Shown: positions 1-6,678 of the stretch, one piece after another
How positions within the stretch are numbered: position 1 is the stretch's first letter
Layout of the letters: each line of letters starts with the position of its first letter
Assembly (NCBI GenBank): GCA_946481195.1
Contig: CAMLNG010000071.1
Span: forward strand, 1 to 11,226
Length of the DNA stretch: 11,226 nucleotides
Source of the DNA: an uncultured Chromatiaceae bacterium
GTDB taxonomy: Bacteria > Pseudomonadota > Gammaproteobacteria > Enterobacterales > Alteromonadaceae
Direction of reading: 5' to 3'
Program-made: the position numbers and the translations under genes
The notes under the pieces: model-generated
Databases searched by the model: none
What the model was told of the DNA's origin: nothing
Seen by the model: the letters and a program-made list of their open reading frames with translations, nothing else

Positions 1-1736
1 GAGGCTTCCAGGTCATTGGCGTAGCCGCGGTTGTAGTCAAACATCACCCAATAACCATCGGCAAAGGCCGGCGTGCGTTGGTTGTCGTTATGCGCTTCCT
101 GCAAATTGGTGGCTTGCTGCAGCAGCCGGGTTTCACCGGCTGACAACAACTGACGCGAGGTGCGCGCTTCGGCTTTTAAGCCCTGCCACTGATGCTGGGC
201 AAAACCGGCGTCCTGCGCGTAATACTCCCAGTCGCCATATTCGGAGACGATGTAAGGCTGCGTCGGTGGCGTGTAATGTTGCAGCCGGTGCTGGCGGGCC
301 TGCAGATACAGATCAAAACCCGGCATCCAACCGGCGGAATAGGCCCAGGGCGCTTCTTGTTTGACGGTCTGATGCAGGCGTTCGATTAACGCCGGCGCCA
401 TCGCTGTTTCATTTAAAGAACATTCAAATGCCAGAATGCTCGGGTGATTGCGGCTGCGACGAATGAGATCGCGGCAGTTCTGCACCATCAAATCGGCAAA
501 AGCCGGGTCCAGCGACTGATATTGCCAGCCCGGAATAGCGTCGAGCAGCAACAAACCTAAGCGGTCGGCCGCGTCCATAAAGGCCTTGGACTGCGGATAA
601 TGCGACAGTCGGACATAATCAAAACCGGCGGCTTTGATGCGGATGGCGTCGCGCTCGTCGGCCAGAGGCCCGACGGCATACCCTAAATGCGGGAATTCCT
701 GATGGCGGTTCACACCGCGTAAAAAGGTTTTTTTGCCGTTTAACAACAGCTGATGCTGTTCGTCAAAGTCGATGGTTCGCAGGCCAATATTACGCTGTTG
801 CCGCTCCAGTAACTGTTCACCCTGCCACAGTTCCGTCACCAGTTGATACAGCGCCGGTTGTTGTGGGCTCCAAAGCGTTGGTGAATTTATGGTGAGTTGC
901 TGCTGCAGCGTTTGTTTTTTACCGGCTTGCAGGCTGACCTGCGCCTGTGTCTGGCTGATCAGCTTACCGTTGTGCAGAATTTGCTGGTGCAGCCGCGCCG
1001 AAGTTGGCGCATTGGCGGCAGATTGCAGTTCAGTCGCAACCGCCACAGTGGCTGATTGTTCGCTGATCTGCGGGTAAGTAACTGTGACGCTGCCGCCTGC
1101 GACCGTGCTGCTTAATTGCTCTGAACTGATAAAAAGCGCCGGGCGTAGCGCCAGAGTCACCGGGCGGTATAAGCCGCCGTACGGATTAAAATCGAGCTGC
1201 TTAAGAGGTTTGAGGCCAGTCAGCGCATGGTCGCGGTTATCCAGCCGTACCAGCACTTCAATAGCTTCAGGTTGTTTTTGCAACGATGCCAAATAAGGCG
1301 TTAAATCAACGCTAAAGGGCAGGTAACCGCCAAGGTGCTGGCGCAGATGCATACCGTCGACATAGACATCGGCCACATTCATCGCACCGCCGAATTGCAG
1401 CCACAGCTGCTGGCCGGTTTGTTGTTGCGATAAATCCAGCGTGGTTTTGTACCACATAGTGCCTTGCCACTGGTCGTTCACTACCATGGGTTCACGTTTT
1501 GGCGTATGCGGCAGCCGTACCAGTTCCCAGCTGGCGTTGGCGGCCGGTAACTGACCGGCTCCCTGGGCGTCTTTGCTGAATAACCAATGGTGTATGGTCA
1601 GGTCGCAGGCGTTTGTCTTGGTTTGTGCCTGTGTTTGCGCAGGACAAGCCGCGGTGATTTGTGGTGTGGCCGGTAATTCAGCAGCAACACAGTGCGCACA
1701 AAGCAGCGTCAAGGTCAGGGGTAAAAAACGCGTCAT
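1..1736 (-). CDS. Secreted glycoside hydrolase family 2 enzyme (beta-galactosidase-like), 3' end cut by window edge
   Basis: The frame is open for 578 codons from ATG at 1736 to the left edge, so the C-terminus is missing. The N-terminus is a Sec signal peptide (MTRFLPLTLTLLCAHCVAA), placing the enzyme in the periplasm or outside. What follows has GH2 architecture: a jelly-roll sugar-binding domain (about residues 40-220), an Ig-like sandwich (about 225-330), then the TIM barrel. The barrel begins with GVNRHQEFP (Asn343). The probable acid/base is Glu443 in NHPSILAFECSLNE and the probable nucleophile is Glu499 in YIVSEYGDWEYY. The last visible stretch, WVMFDYNRGYANDLEAS, belongs to GH2 enzymes I associate with beta-galactosidase-like proteins of marine polysaccharide degraders. 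The Shine-Dalgarno AAGGA (1743-1747) lies 6 nt before the ATG. It is the third gene after the TonB receptor and SDR, so it probably cleaves the imported oligosaccharide. GH2 membership is firm; the substrate (galactoside, glucuronide or other) cannot be fixed. Confidence 0.9.
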   Translation of the reverse strand, partial: MTRFLPLTLTLLCAHCVAAELPATPQITAACPAQTQAQTKTNACDLTIHHWLFSKDAQGAGQLPAANASWELVRLPHTPKREPMVVNDQWQGTMWYKTTLDLSQQQTGQQLWLQFGGAMNVADVYVDGMHLRQHLGGYLPFSVDLTPYLASLQKQPEAIEVLVRLDNRDHALTGLKPLKQLDFNPYGGLYRPVTLALRPALFISSEQLSSTVAGGSVTVTYPQISEQSATVAVATELQSAANAPTSARLHQQILHNGKLISQTQAQVSLQAGKKQTLQQQLTINSPTLWSPQQPALYQLVTELWQGEQLLERQQRNIGLRTIDFDEQHQLLLNGKKTFLRGVNRHQEFPHLGYAVGPLADERDAIRIKAAGFDYVRLSHYPQSKAFMDAADRLGLLLLDAIPGWQYQSLDPAFADLMVQNCRDLIRRSRNHPSILAFECSLNETAMAPALIERLHQTVKQEAPWAYSAGWMPGFDLYLQARQHRLQHYTPPTQPYIVSEYGDWEYYAQDAGFAQHQWQGLKAEARTSRQLLSAGETRLLQQATNLQEAHNDNQRTPAFADGYWVMFDYNRGYANDLEA

Positions 1737-1768
1737 GAAAAATCCTTGCACAAAAATATGGTTTTATC

Positions 1769-1816
1769 GGTATGCGATACCCGGTATGCGATACCCGGTA
1801 TGCGATACCCGGTATG
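1769..1816. repeat. 14-bp palindromic tandem repeat, 3.4 perfect copies
   Basis: The unit GGTATGCGATACCC occurs at 1769-1782, 1783-1796 and 1797-1810, with a partial GGTATG at 1811-1816 and no mismatches. Each unit has GGTAT and ATACC arms around GCG, and each junction (ATACC-C-GGTAT) is also a 5-bp inverted repeat, so arms alternate along the array. It fills most of the 101-bp gap between the SDR stop and the GH2 start. Possible roles are a regulator-binding array, an RNA hairpin series altering GH2 expression, or a simple slippage-prone repeat. Copy number is likely to vary between strains. Confidence 0.95.
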
Positions 1817-1837
1817 TTTCGCTTTGCTCTACACACC

Positions 1838-2545
1838 CTATGCCCAGTTGCGTTCCACTTGTGGTCGCAGTATTAATTCGTGCCAATGCGCACGAGCCGG
1901 CGCCTGTAACATCGCGAGCGCGGCGGCTGCGACATCGTCTGGCGTTAAATATTCAGGCCGTGCCTGAGGCCGGAAACCGGTGTCGACGCCGCCTGGGATT
2001 AAATGCAATACCCGCACGCCGCTGTCCTGTAACTCGCGCCGCAGCACTTTGCTGTAGCTCTCCAGCGCACTTTTACTGGCGCTGTACGCGGCAACACCAG
2101 GGTTGGCGAAACTGACGCAGGTGCTTAATACCTGCAAAATAGTGCCGTGACGGCGCGCCAGCATGCCGGGCAGCAGACATTCCTGTAGCAGCAGCGGCAC
2201 ACGGAAATTCAGCGCCAGCATTTGCTCTAAAGCCGGCCAGTCCGGCTGATGGGCCGGAGCGCGGCTTAAGTTGGCGCCGGCACAATTCACCAGCCCATCG
2301 ACCGGGCTTACGGCTTCCGCTTGCTGACAAAAAACAATCAGTGCGGCCGCATCCGTTAAATCAAAGGCAGCCTGATGTACTAAAGATGACGACGGAGCCA
2401 CTGCCAGCACTTGCGCGCAGGTGTCGGCCAGTTTGGCCGCATCCCGGCCCTGTAAACTCAGGCGATAACCGGCTTTGGCCAGTTGCAGCGCCAAAGCGCG
2501 GCCAATGCCGCCGGAAGCGCCGGTTAACAGCAGATGTTCAGTCAT
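1838..2545 (-). CDS. Short-chain dehydrogenase/reductase (classical SDR)
   Basis: This 235-residue protein has the full classical SDR signature. The Rossmann glycine motif is TGASGGIG (residues 8-15). NCAG (87-90) replaces the usual NNAG. The catalytic set is Asn113, Ser141, Tyr154 and Lys158, in STC-x10-Y-SAS-K spacing. Arg34 after the second beta strand (QGRD) suggests NADP(H) preference, which is inference. No signal peptide is present, so it acts in the cytoplasm. The frame extends 20 codons further upstream, but ATG 2545 is chosen because GGAG (2553-2556) lies 7 nt before it and the protein then begins directly with the nucleotide-binding strand. It lies 65 bp after the TonB receptor stop and 101 bp before GH2, all co-oriented. 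It may reduce or oxidise a product of the imported glycan; the substrate cannot be read from the sequence. Confidence 0.93.
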   Translation of the reverse strand: MTEHLLLTGASGGIGRALALQLAKAGYRLSLQGRDAAKLADTCAQVLAVAPSSSLVHQAAFDLTDAAALIVFCQQAEAVSPVDGLVNCAGANLSRAPAHQPDWPALEQMLALNFRVPLLLQECLLPGMLARRHGTILQVLSTCVSFANPGVAAYSASKSALESYSKVLRRELQDSGVRVLHLIPGGVDTGFRPQARPEYLTPDDVAAAALAMLQAPARAHWHELILRPQVERNWA

Positions 2546-2567
2546 GGCAATACTCCGCCTCAGGCTG

Positions 2568-2597
2568 CAGTGCTGCAGCAGATCTGCCGCAGCACTG
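2568..2597 (-). other. Intergenic hairpin between TonB receptor and SDR genes
   Basis: Perfect 9-bp arms CAGTGCTGC (2568-2576) and GCAGCACTG (2589-2597) enclose a 12-nt loop that itself contains the palindrome GCAGATCTGC. It begins 13 nt after the receptor stop codon in the transcribed sense. No T tract follows, so it is not an obvious intrinsic terminator. A 3'-end-stabilising or processing hairpin that lowers downstream gene expression relative to the receptor is a reasonable inference. Confidence 0.5.
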
Positions 2598-2610
2598 GCT
2601 GACATCGCAA

Positions 2611-5304
2611 TTACATCGAGTAAGAGAAACCAATCAGGAAACGGCGGCCCCAGTCGAGGTAGCTGCCAATCCGGCTTGGATCGTTGTCAAAATATGAAGT
2701 TGAGGCTTCGTTGGTCAGGTTCTGGCCCTGCAACATCAGCTTCAGCTGGCTGTTCACTTCGTACGACACACTGGCGTCCAGCGTGGTCTCTGCGTCTATG
2801 CTGTTGATTTCAGACGGTGTCCAGCTGCCGACGCGGGTAAAACCGCTGCGGTAGTTGTAAGACACTTTGGCGTCGAAACCGGCTTTGTAGTACCACAGCG
2901 TCAGGTTAGCGACGTCTTTAGACAGGCCGCCCAGTGGCAGTGGGTTGTCTTTTGGCACAAATTCATAAACGTTGCTGTCGGTGTAGGAATAGTTGGCATA
3001 GAACCCTAAGCCATCAAACGGCGCCGGCAGGTTTTTAAACGCCTGCTGATACATCAGTTCGAAGCCTTTGATTTGACCGCCATCGCCATTGACCGGGCCG
3101 GTGAAGTCATAAGTCACACCGTCGATGGTCAGCTTGTCGGTGCTGCTGCCGATGTGGCTTTCTAAGTCTTTAAAGAAGGTTGATACCGTTAAGGCTTGAT
3201 CTTCCGACAGGTAATATTCCACGCCGATATCCAGCTGATTCGCCACAAATGGGTCTAGCAGCGGGTTACCGCCCGAGCCGGTTTTGACCGGGCTTTGTGA
3301 ATCAAGCTGGAAGCCGGTACGCATTTCCACCAGTGGTGGCCGCGCCAGGGCACGCGACAGACCGACCCGCAGCTGGGTTTCGTCGGTCAGCGCAAAGTTC
3401 AGGTTCAGTGACGGCAATACTTCGGTGTAGCTGTGGTCGACATCAATCGGTGAATACTGGCCGTTTTTAAATTGGTAACCACGGGATTCAGATTCGGTTT
3501 TGACTAAACGTACGCCGGCGTTGCCGGTGTAGCTCAGGCCAAACATCTCGGAATTGAGCCGCACCATGCCGTAGACGGCCTGGTTTTTCTCGCTGACAAA
3601 CCAGCTGTTGATGCGGTCCTGATCGGTTTTGCTGTAAGCCGAGCGGTTGTCGATGCCGCCAAATGCCTGCTGCACTAAATCGCCCCAGTTGTTAAAACCG
3701 TACATGTCCGGCGACTGCAAACCACCACCTAAGGCATAACGGCGGCCATAGTTACTGACGTTCGGATTCTTCACCGCCTGCCACCAGCTTTGCACGTCGT
3801 TATCTTTTTCGCGGTCAGAAAAACGGCCACCGAAGGACACACTTTCAATCAGCGCATGGTCGATGCGGCGCTCAAAGTCCAGTTTCAGGCTGCTCATTTC
3901 GTCGGTCAGGTCGCGATCGCTGTCGACTGTCATACCATTCACTTTGTAGTATTCAGGTTTGCTGATGTCTTCGTTCACCACCACACCTAAACGGCCACCG
4001 GCGGTGGACCATTGCACGTCGAGTGGGGTTGGGCCTGAATAAGTCGAAGTGACGTTGACCCAACGTGATTTGATGCTGGCTTCGGAATAACCCAGGTCTG
4101 AACTGATGGTCCAGACGTCGCCTTCCCACACCGATTTGAGGCCGGTGCTTAACAGTTCATTGGCCTGGAACCAGGTGGCGTTGTTGGCTGAATGCGCGCC
4201 CCATAACAGACCACCACCGGTCAGCTGCTGGCTGCCATCGGCTTTAGTGATAATTTGTGGTTTGGCCACTGAATTGTTGTAGTTCCAGTTGCTGCCGCCG
4301 CCCCAGTTGCCCCAGCCGTCGAACCAGAACTGGTCTTCCAGCTCTTCGATATCAAATTCGCTGTAGAACAGATCGTATTTCAGGTTCAGCTGGTCGCTGG
4401 CCTGCCACTCCAGAATGGTCATAGCGCCGGTGCGCTGATTGTCACCGAGTTTAGTGGCGGTTTTACCGCCCCAAGGTGCTGCTTCGCGGATGCCGTCACC
4501 GTTGACATCGCCCTGATCGGCGGTGTTTTTGTTGTAAGCCCAGCTGCTGGTTTCACGTTGCAGTGACGGCTGGTCCTGATAGGTGAGGCCCAGCACCACA
4601 CCAAAAGTTTCGCTCCACTGGTCGACATAACTGAAGCTGCCTTTGTGGCCGCTGGCGTCAGCGCCGTCGATGTCATGCCCCAGTTGATAATCCATCAGGT
4701 GGCCGGTCACGTTGATAATACGTTTGTCTTTCGCCAGCGGGCTGACAAAGTTCATATTGACCAGACCTGAGATGCCGCCTTCGACCTGGCTGGCCAGCGG
4801 GCTTTTATACACTTCAACCGAGTTAATCAGTTCGGCCGGGAATTGCTCGTAGCGCACTTCACGGCTCGGTTCGGCGCTGACAATCTCGCGGCCCTGCATA
4901 GTCGCCATATTTAAGCGCGGGCCCATACCACGAATCGAGATACTGCTGGCGTTACCGCGGTCCCGTTCTGCTGCCACACCCGGCAAGCGGCCTAAGGCGT
5001 CGGCGATGGTCACGTCCGGCAGCGAACCCAGATCATCTGTGGAAACGATTTCCACCACAGATTCAGCGGTTTTTTTCTGTAATAAGGATTTGCCAAGGGT
5101 GGCACCAAAGCCACGGACTTCGATAGTTTCAATCGCAGGTTCGTTGGCCGTTGTATTTTGCTGCGATTTTTTTTCGGTTGCCGCGTCGTTGCTCTGCGTT
5201 GTCTGCGCCTGGCTGTAAGCACTGAAAATAGCCGAACTGACCGCCAAGGCCAGCAATGATTTCTGCCATGAATTTCGCGAATTGCACTGCCACATCGTCT
5301 TCAT
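2611..5304 (-). CDS. TonB-dependent outer-membrane receptor, carbohydrate-locus type
   Basis: This 897-residue protein imports a ligand across the outer membrane using TonB energy. Residues 1-33 form a Sec signal peptide ending AYSQA. A polar linker follows, then a TonB-box-like segment IETIEVRGF (58-66). The plug domain begins about residue 75 and contains SLPDVTIADALGRLPGV and SISIRGMGPRLN; the remainder is the 22-strand barrel, ending RRFLIGFSYSM. Sequence style and length fit the Xanthomonas/Caulobacter-type receptor class (TIGR01782-like), many of which import oligosaccharides; the specific ligand is unknown. The frame runs 33 codons further upstream, but ATG 5304 is preferred because AAGGG lies 6 nt before it and the signal peptide starts there. 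It is the first gene of the presumed receptor-SDR-GH2 unit, and LacI-like operators lie upstream. The terminal residue is Met rather than the usual aromatic of outer-membrane barrels. Confidence 0.95.
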   Translation of the reverse strand: MKTMWQCNSRNSWQKSLLALAVSSAIFSAYSQAQTTQSNDAATEKKSQQNTTANEPAIETIEVRGFGATLGKSLLQKKTAESVVEIVSTDDLGSLPDVTIADALGRLPGVAAERDRGNASSISIRGMGPRLNMATMQGREIVSAEPSREVRYEQFPAELINSVEVYKSPLASQVEGGISGLVNMNFVSPLAKDKRIINVTGHLMDYQLGHDIDGADASGHKGSFSYVDQWSETFGVVLGLTYQDQPSLQRETSSWAYNKNTADQGDVNGDGIREAAPWGGKTATKLGDNQRTGAMTILEWQASDQLNLKYDLFYSEFDIEELEDQFWFDGWGNWGGGSNWNYNNSVAKPQIITKADGSQQLTGGGLLWGAHSANNATWFQANELLSTGLKSVWEGDVWTISSDLGYSEASIKSRWVNVTSTYSGPTPLDVQWSTAGGRLGVVVNEDISKPEYYKVNGMTVDSDRDLTDEMSSLKLDFERRIDHALIESVSFGGRFSDREKDNDVQSWWQAVKNPNVSNYGRRYALGGGLQSPDMYGFNNWGDLVQQAFGGIDNRSAYSKTDQDRINSWFVSEKNQAVYGMVRLNSEMFGLSYTGNAGVRLVKTESESRGYQFKNGQYSPIDVDHSYTEVLPSLNLNFALTDETQLRVGLSRALARPPLVEMRTGFQLDSQSPVKTGSGGNPLLDPFVANQLDIGVEYYLSEDQALTVSTFFKDLESHIGSSTDKLTIDGVTYDFTGPVNGDGGQIKGFELMYQQAFKNLPAPFDGLGFYANYSYTDSNVYEFVPKDNPLPLGGLSKDVANLTLWYYKAGFDAKVSYNYRSGFTRVGSWTPSEINSIDAETTLDASVSYEVNSQLKLMLQGQNLTNEASTSYFDNDPSRIGSYLDWGRRFLIGFSYSM

Positions 5305-5415
5305 AATCCACCCTTGTCCTGAACAATTATTGTTGTATTGCCTGCCTGTTCTGCGGCAGTGCATCTTGGTGTTGTCCGGCGCTGATGTTTTTTTCAGCAG
5401 CACAACAACGGCGGA

Positions 5416-5446
5416 TTTATAGCACGAATGGGAAAACGTTTTCCAA
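5416..5446 (-). promoter_or_regulatory. Candidate sigma70 promoter of the TonB receptor-SDR-GH2 unit
   Basis: On the minus strand a -35-like TTGGAA (5441-5446) is followed by 19 nt and a -10-like TATAAA (5416-5421), preceded by TGC as a near extended -10. The spacing is longer than the ideal 17, so the call is tentative. The spacer is almost entirely occupied by the 5431-5444 palindrome, which would place a bound repressor directly over the promoter. The leader to ATG 5304 would be about 105 nt. Confidence 0.45.
5431..5444. promoter_or_regulatory. LacI-family-like operator, proximal
   Basis: GGAAAACGTTTTCC is a perfect 14-bp palindrome, extending to 20 bp (5428-5447) with one mismatched pair. 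It has the central CG with flanking AA and TT typical of LacI/GalR-family operators and fits the inner twelve positions of TGNAANCGNTTNCA. It overlaps the candidate promoter of the TonB receptor. No LacI-family gene lies in the window. Confidence 0.7.
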
Positions 5447-5507
5447 TGGATTTTCGCGAAGTTTTCACAGATGAATTTAAATAGCTGAATTTATTTGATT
5501 TAAAGTG

Positions 5508-5521
5508 TGGAAACGCTTGCT
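5508..5521. promoter_or_regulatory. LacI-family-like operator, distal
   Basis: TGGAAACGCTTGCT matches TGNAANCGNTTNCA at every fixed position except the last. Its centre is 77 bp from that of the proximal site, a spacing compatible with looping or with control of the divergent gene. It is a weaker palindrome than the proximal site, so its meaning rests partly on the pairing. Confidence 0.5.
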
Positions 5522-5604
5522 TTGGAGCCGAAGCCAATTTGCAATGGCGGGGAAACATCGGGTAGGAATCGGCAAGCAAAGCCTGTTGGGCATCACATAC
5601 TGGG

Positions 5605-5630
5605 CGTCACACGCTGGCCAGCGCGTGGCG
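5605..5630. repeat. Imperfect 26-bp palindrome upstream of the exported GATase-like gene
   Basis: The core CGCTGGCCAGCG (5612-5623) is a perfect 12-bp palindrome; extended to 5605-5630, 11 of 13 position pairs are complementary. It lies about 137 bp before ATG 5767. It could be an operator or a structured leader. It contains no T tract. Confidence 0.5.
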
Positions 5631-5766
5631 TCGCATTTGTCGCCGCCGGCTCTACATAACTACACATTTTTCCGGTTGCGAAGTTGCGGTCGTTAGGGCT
5701 TGATCTGACGCTGGTTTCTGCTGAAAGTCGCGTCCATCCCATCAGACAACCTGAGGTAAACACAAT

Positions 5767-6483
5767 ATGTTTAAACACTGGCTGCTGATGTTGGTGCTGA
5801 GCTGCCCTTTTGTACTCAAAGCGCAGGTGGCCGTAGTGTTTGCCGGCGCTGGTACCTGCGACGGCTGTGCTGAAGCCGTGGCGCTGTTGTTGCAGCAACA
5901 ACAATATCAGGTGCGTTTGGTCGATGAACATCAGCTACAGACGGCAACGTTGCAGGGTGCCAGCCTTTATGTGCAGCCTGGCGGTTCGGACGACATTATG
6001 GATACCTTAACTGTGCTGTCTGCCAGTCAGATCCAAAGCATCCGTGATTTTGTAAAACAGGGCGGCAATTACCTCGGCATCTGTGCCGGCGGCTATCTGG
6101 CCGGGCAATATGCCGATCAGGCCGCAGGGAGCAAAGCCTTTGCGTTGGTCGAGCTGGCAGAAATCGATCAGGAAATCGCCAGAGATAACAGCGCACAATT
6201 TATTTCGCTGCGGCTGCCGGGTGAAGCCAATACCCGCAATGTCTACTACCAAGCTGGGCCACATTTTGGCAGCACGCTGCCGGCCCACGGCAAAGCGCTG
6301 GCCTATTATGCCGGGTCCAATCATATCGCCGCCCGGATTTCAGACTACGGGAAAGGCCGGGTGGGGCTGATCGGCCCGCATTATGAAGCCGACGCCAGCT
6401 GGTATGCCGCTGACCAACTGCCGGTCAACGCCGCACAACATCAGGACTTGTTTTTTCGCATGCTGCGGCAGCTGCGCCAGTAG
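5767..6483 (+). CDS. Exported class I glutamine-amidotransferase-like protein (BPL_N type)
   Basis: This 238-residue protein begins with a signal peptide (MFKHWLLMLVLSCPFVLKA, likely cleaved before QVAVV). The mature part resembles the BPL_N family, a class I glutamine-amidotransferase fold named for the N-terminal region of some biotin-protein ligases. It retains a nucleophile-elbow motif, YLGICAGGYLAG with Cys106, and a His-x-Glu pair, GPHYEAD with His205 and Glu207, so the Cys-His-Glu triad appears intact. QPGGSDD (70-76) matches the oxyanion-side loop of these proteins. No synthetase or ligase domain is present and no partner is evident nearby. It may act as a periplasmic amidase or peptidase, which is inference. 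The Shine-Dalgarno GAGG lies just upstream of ATG 5767. It is divergent from the TonB receptor and could share that control region. Confidence 0.85.
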   Translation: MFKHWLLMLVLSCPFVLKAQVAVVFAGAGTCDGCAEAVALLLQQQQYQVRLVDEHQLQTATLQGASLYVQPGGSDDIMDTLTVLSASQIQSIRDFVKQGGNYLGICAGGYLAGQYADQAAGSKAFALVELAEIDQEIARDNSAQFISLRLPGEANTRNVYYQAGPHFGSTLPAHGKALAYYAGSNHIAARISDYGKGRVGLIGPHYEADASWYAADQLPVNAAQHQDLFFRMLRQLRQ

Positions 6484-6583
6484 GTGTGAGTCCGCTGCTG
6501 CAGACATCGCCTGACAAAATTAGATAATCTCAGCCCAACATCGGCAAAATGCAGCGAATTGTAGTGAATTGTTACCTCAGCTG

Positions 6584-6625
6584 CCGGAAGCTGTGGCGAG
6601 CTGCTAGCATGCGCCGGTTTTTTTT
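6584..6625 (+). terminator. Possible intrinsic terminator after the exported GATase-like gene
   Basis: A run of eight T (6618-6625) directly follows CCGG (6614-6617), which can pair with CCGG at 6584-6587; a competing GGCG/CGCC pairing (6595-6598 with 6612-6615) is also possible. The stems are short, so this is a weak call. It lies about 100 nt after the stop codon. Confidence 0.3.
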
Positions 6626-6678
6626 AGTTATCTGCAGCCGGAATGCTGCCAGACCTGACTTTACCGGAAGAGGTGTTG

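Larger units (their letters stand above)
5305..5766. other. 462-bp divergent intergenic regulatory region
   Basis: No convincing gene lies here; the short frames lack ribosome-binding sites and family likeness. The part nearest the receptor holds its promoter and two LacI-type operators. Around 5461-5507 the sequence is AT-rich. The right part holds an imperfect palindrome at 5605-5630. I could not identify a convincing promoter for the plus-strand gene that starts at 5767. Confidence 0.7.

Noticed and set aside
1769..1816. Tandem repeat considered as a CRISPR array
   Set aside because: The 14-bp units abut with no unique spacers, and no cas gene is present.
1573..2115. A 180-codon plus-strand open frame spanning the GH2 start, the tandem repeat and the SDR end
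   Set aside because: It lies opposite two well-supported genes, its middle is the translated tandem repeat, and it has no family likeness or ribosome binding site.
5305..5403. Upstream extension of the TonB receptor by 33 residues
   Set aside because: The added residues are polar and precede the signal peptide; ATG 5304 has a good ribosome binding site.
5453..5460. TTCGCGAA palindrome near the LacI-type sites
   Set aside because: Only 8 bp, and the same word also occurs inside the receptor coding region, so chance is a sufficient explanation.
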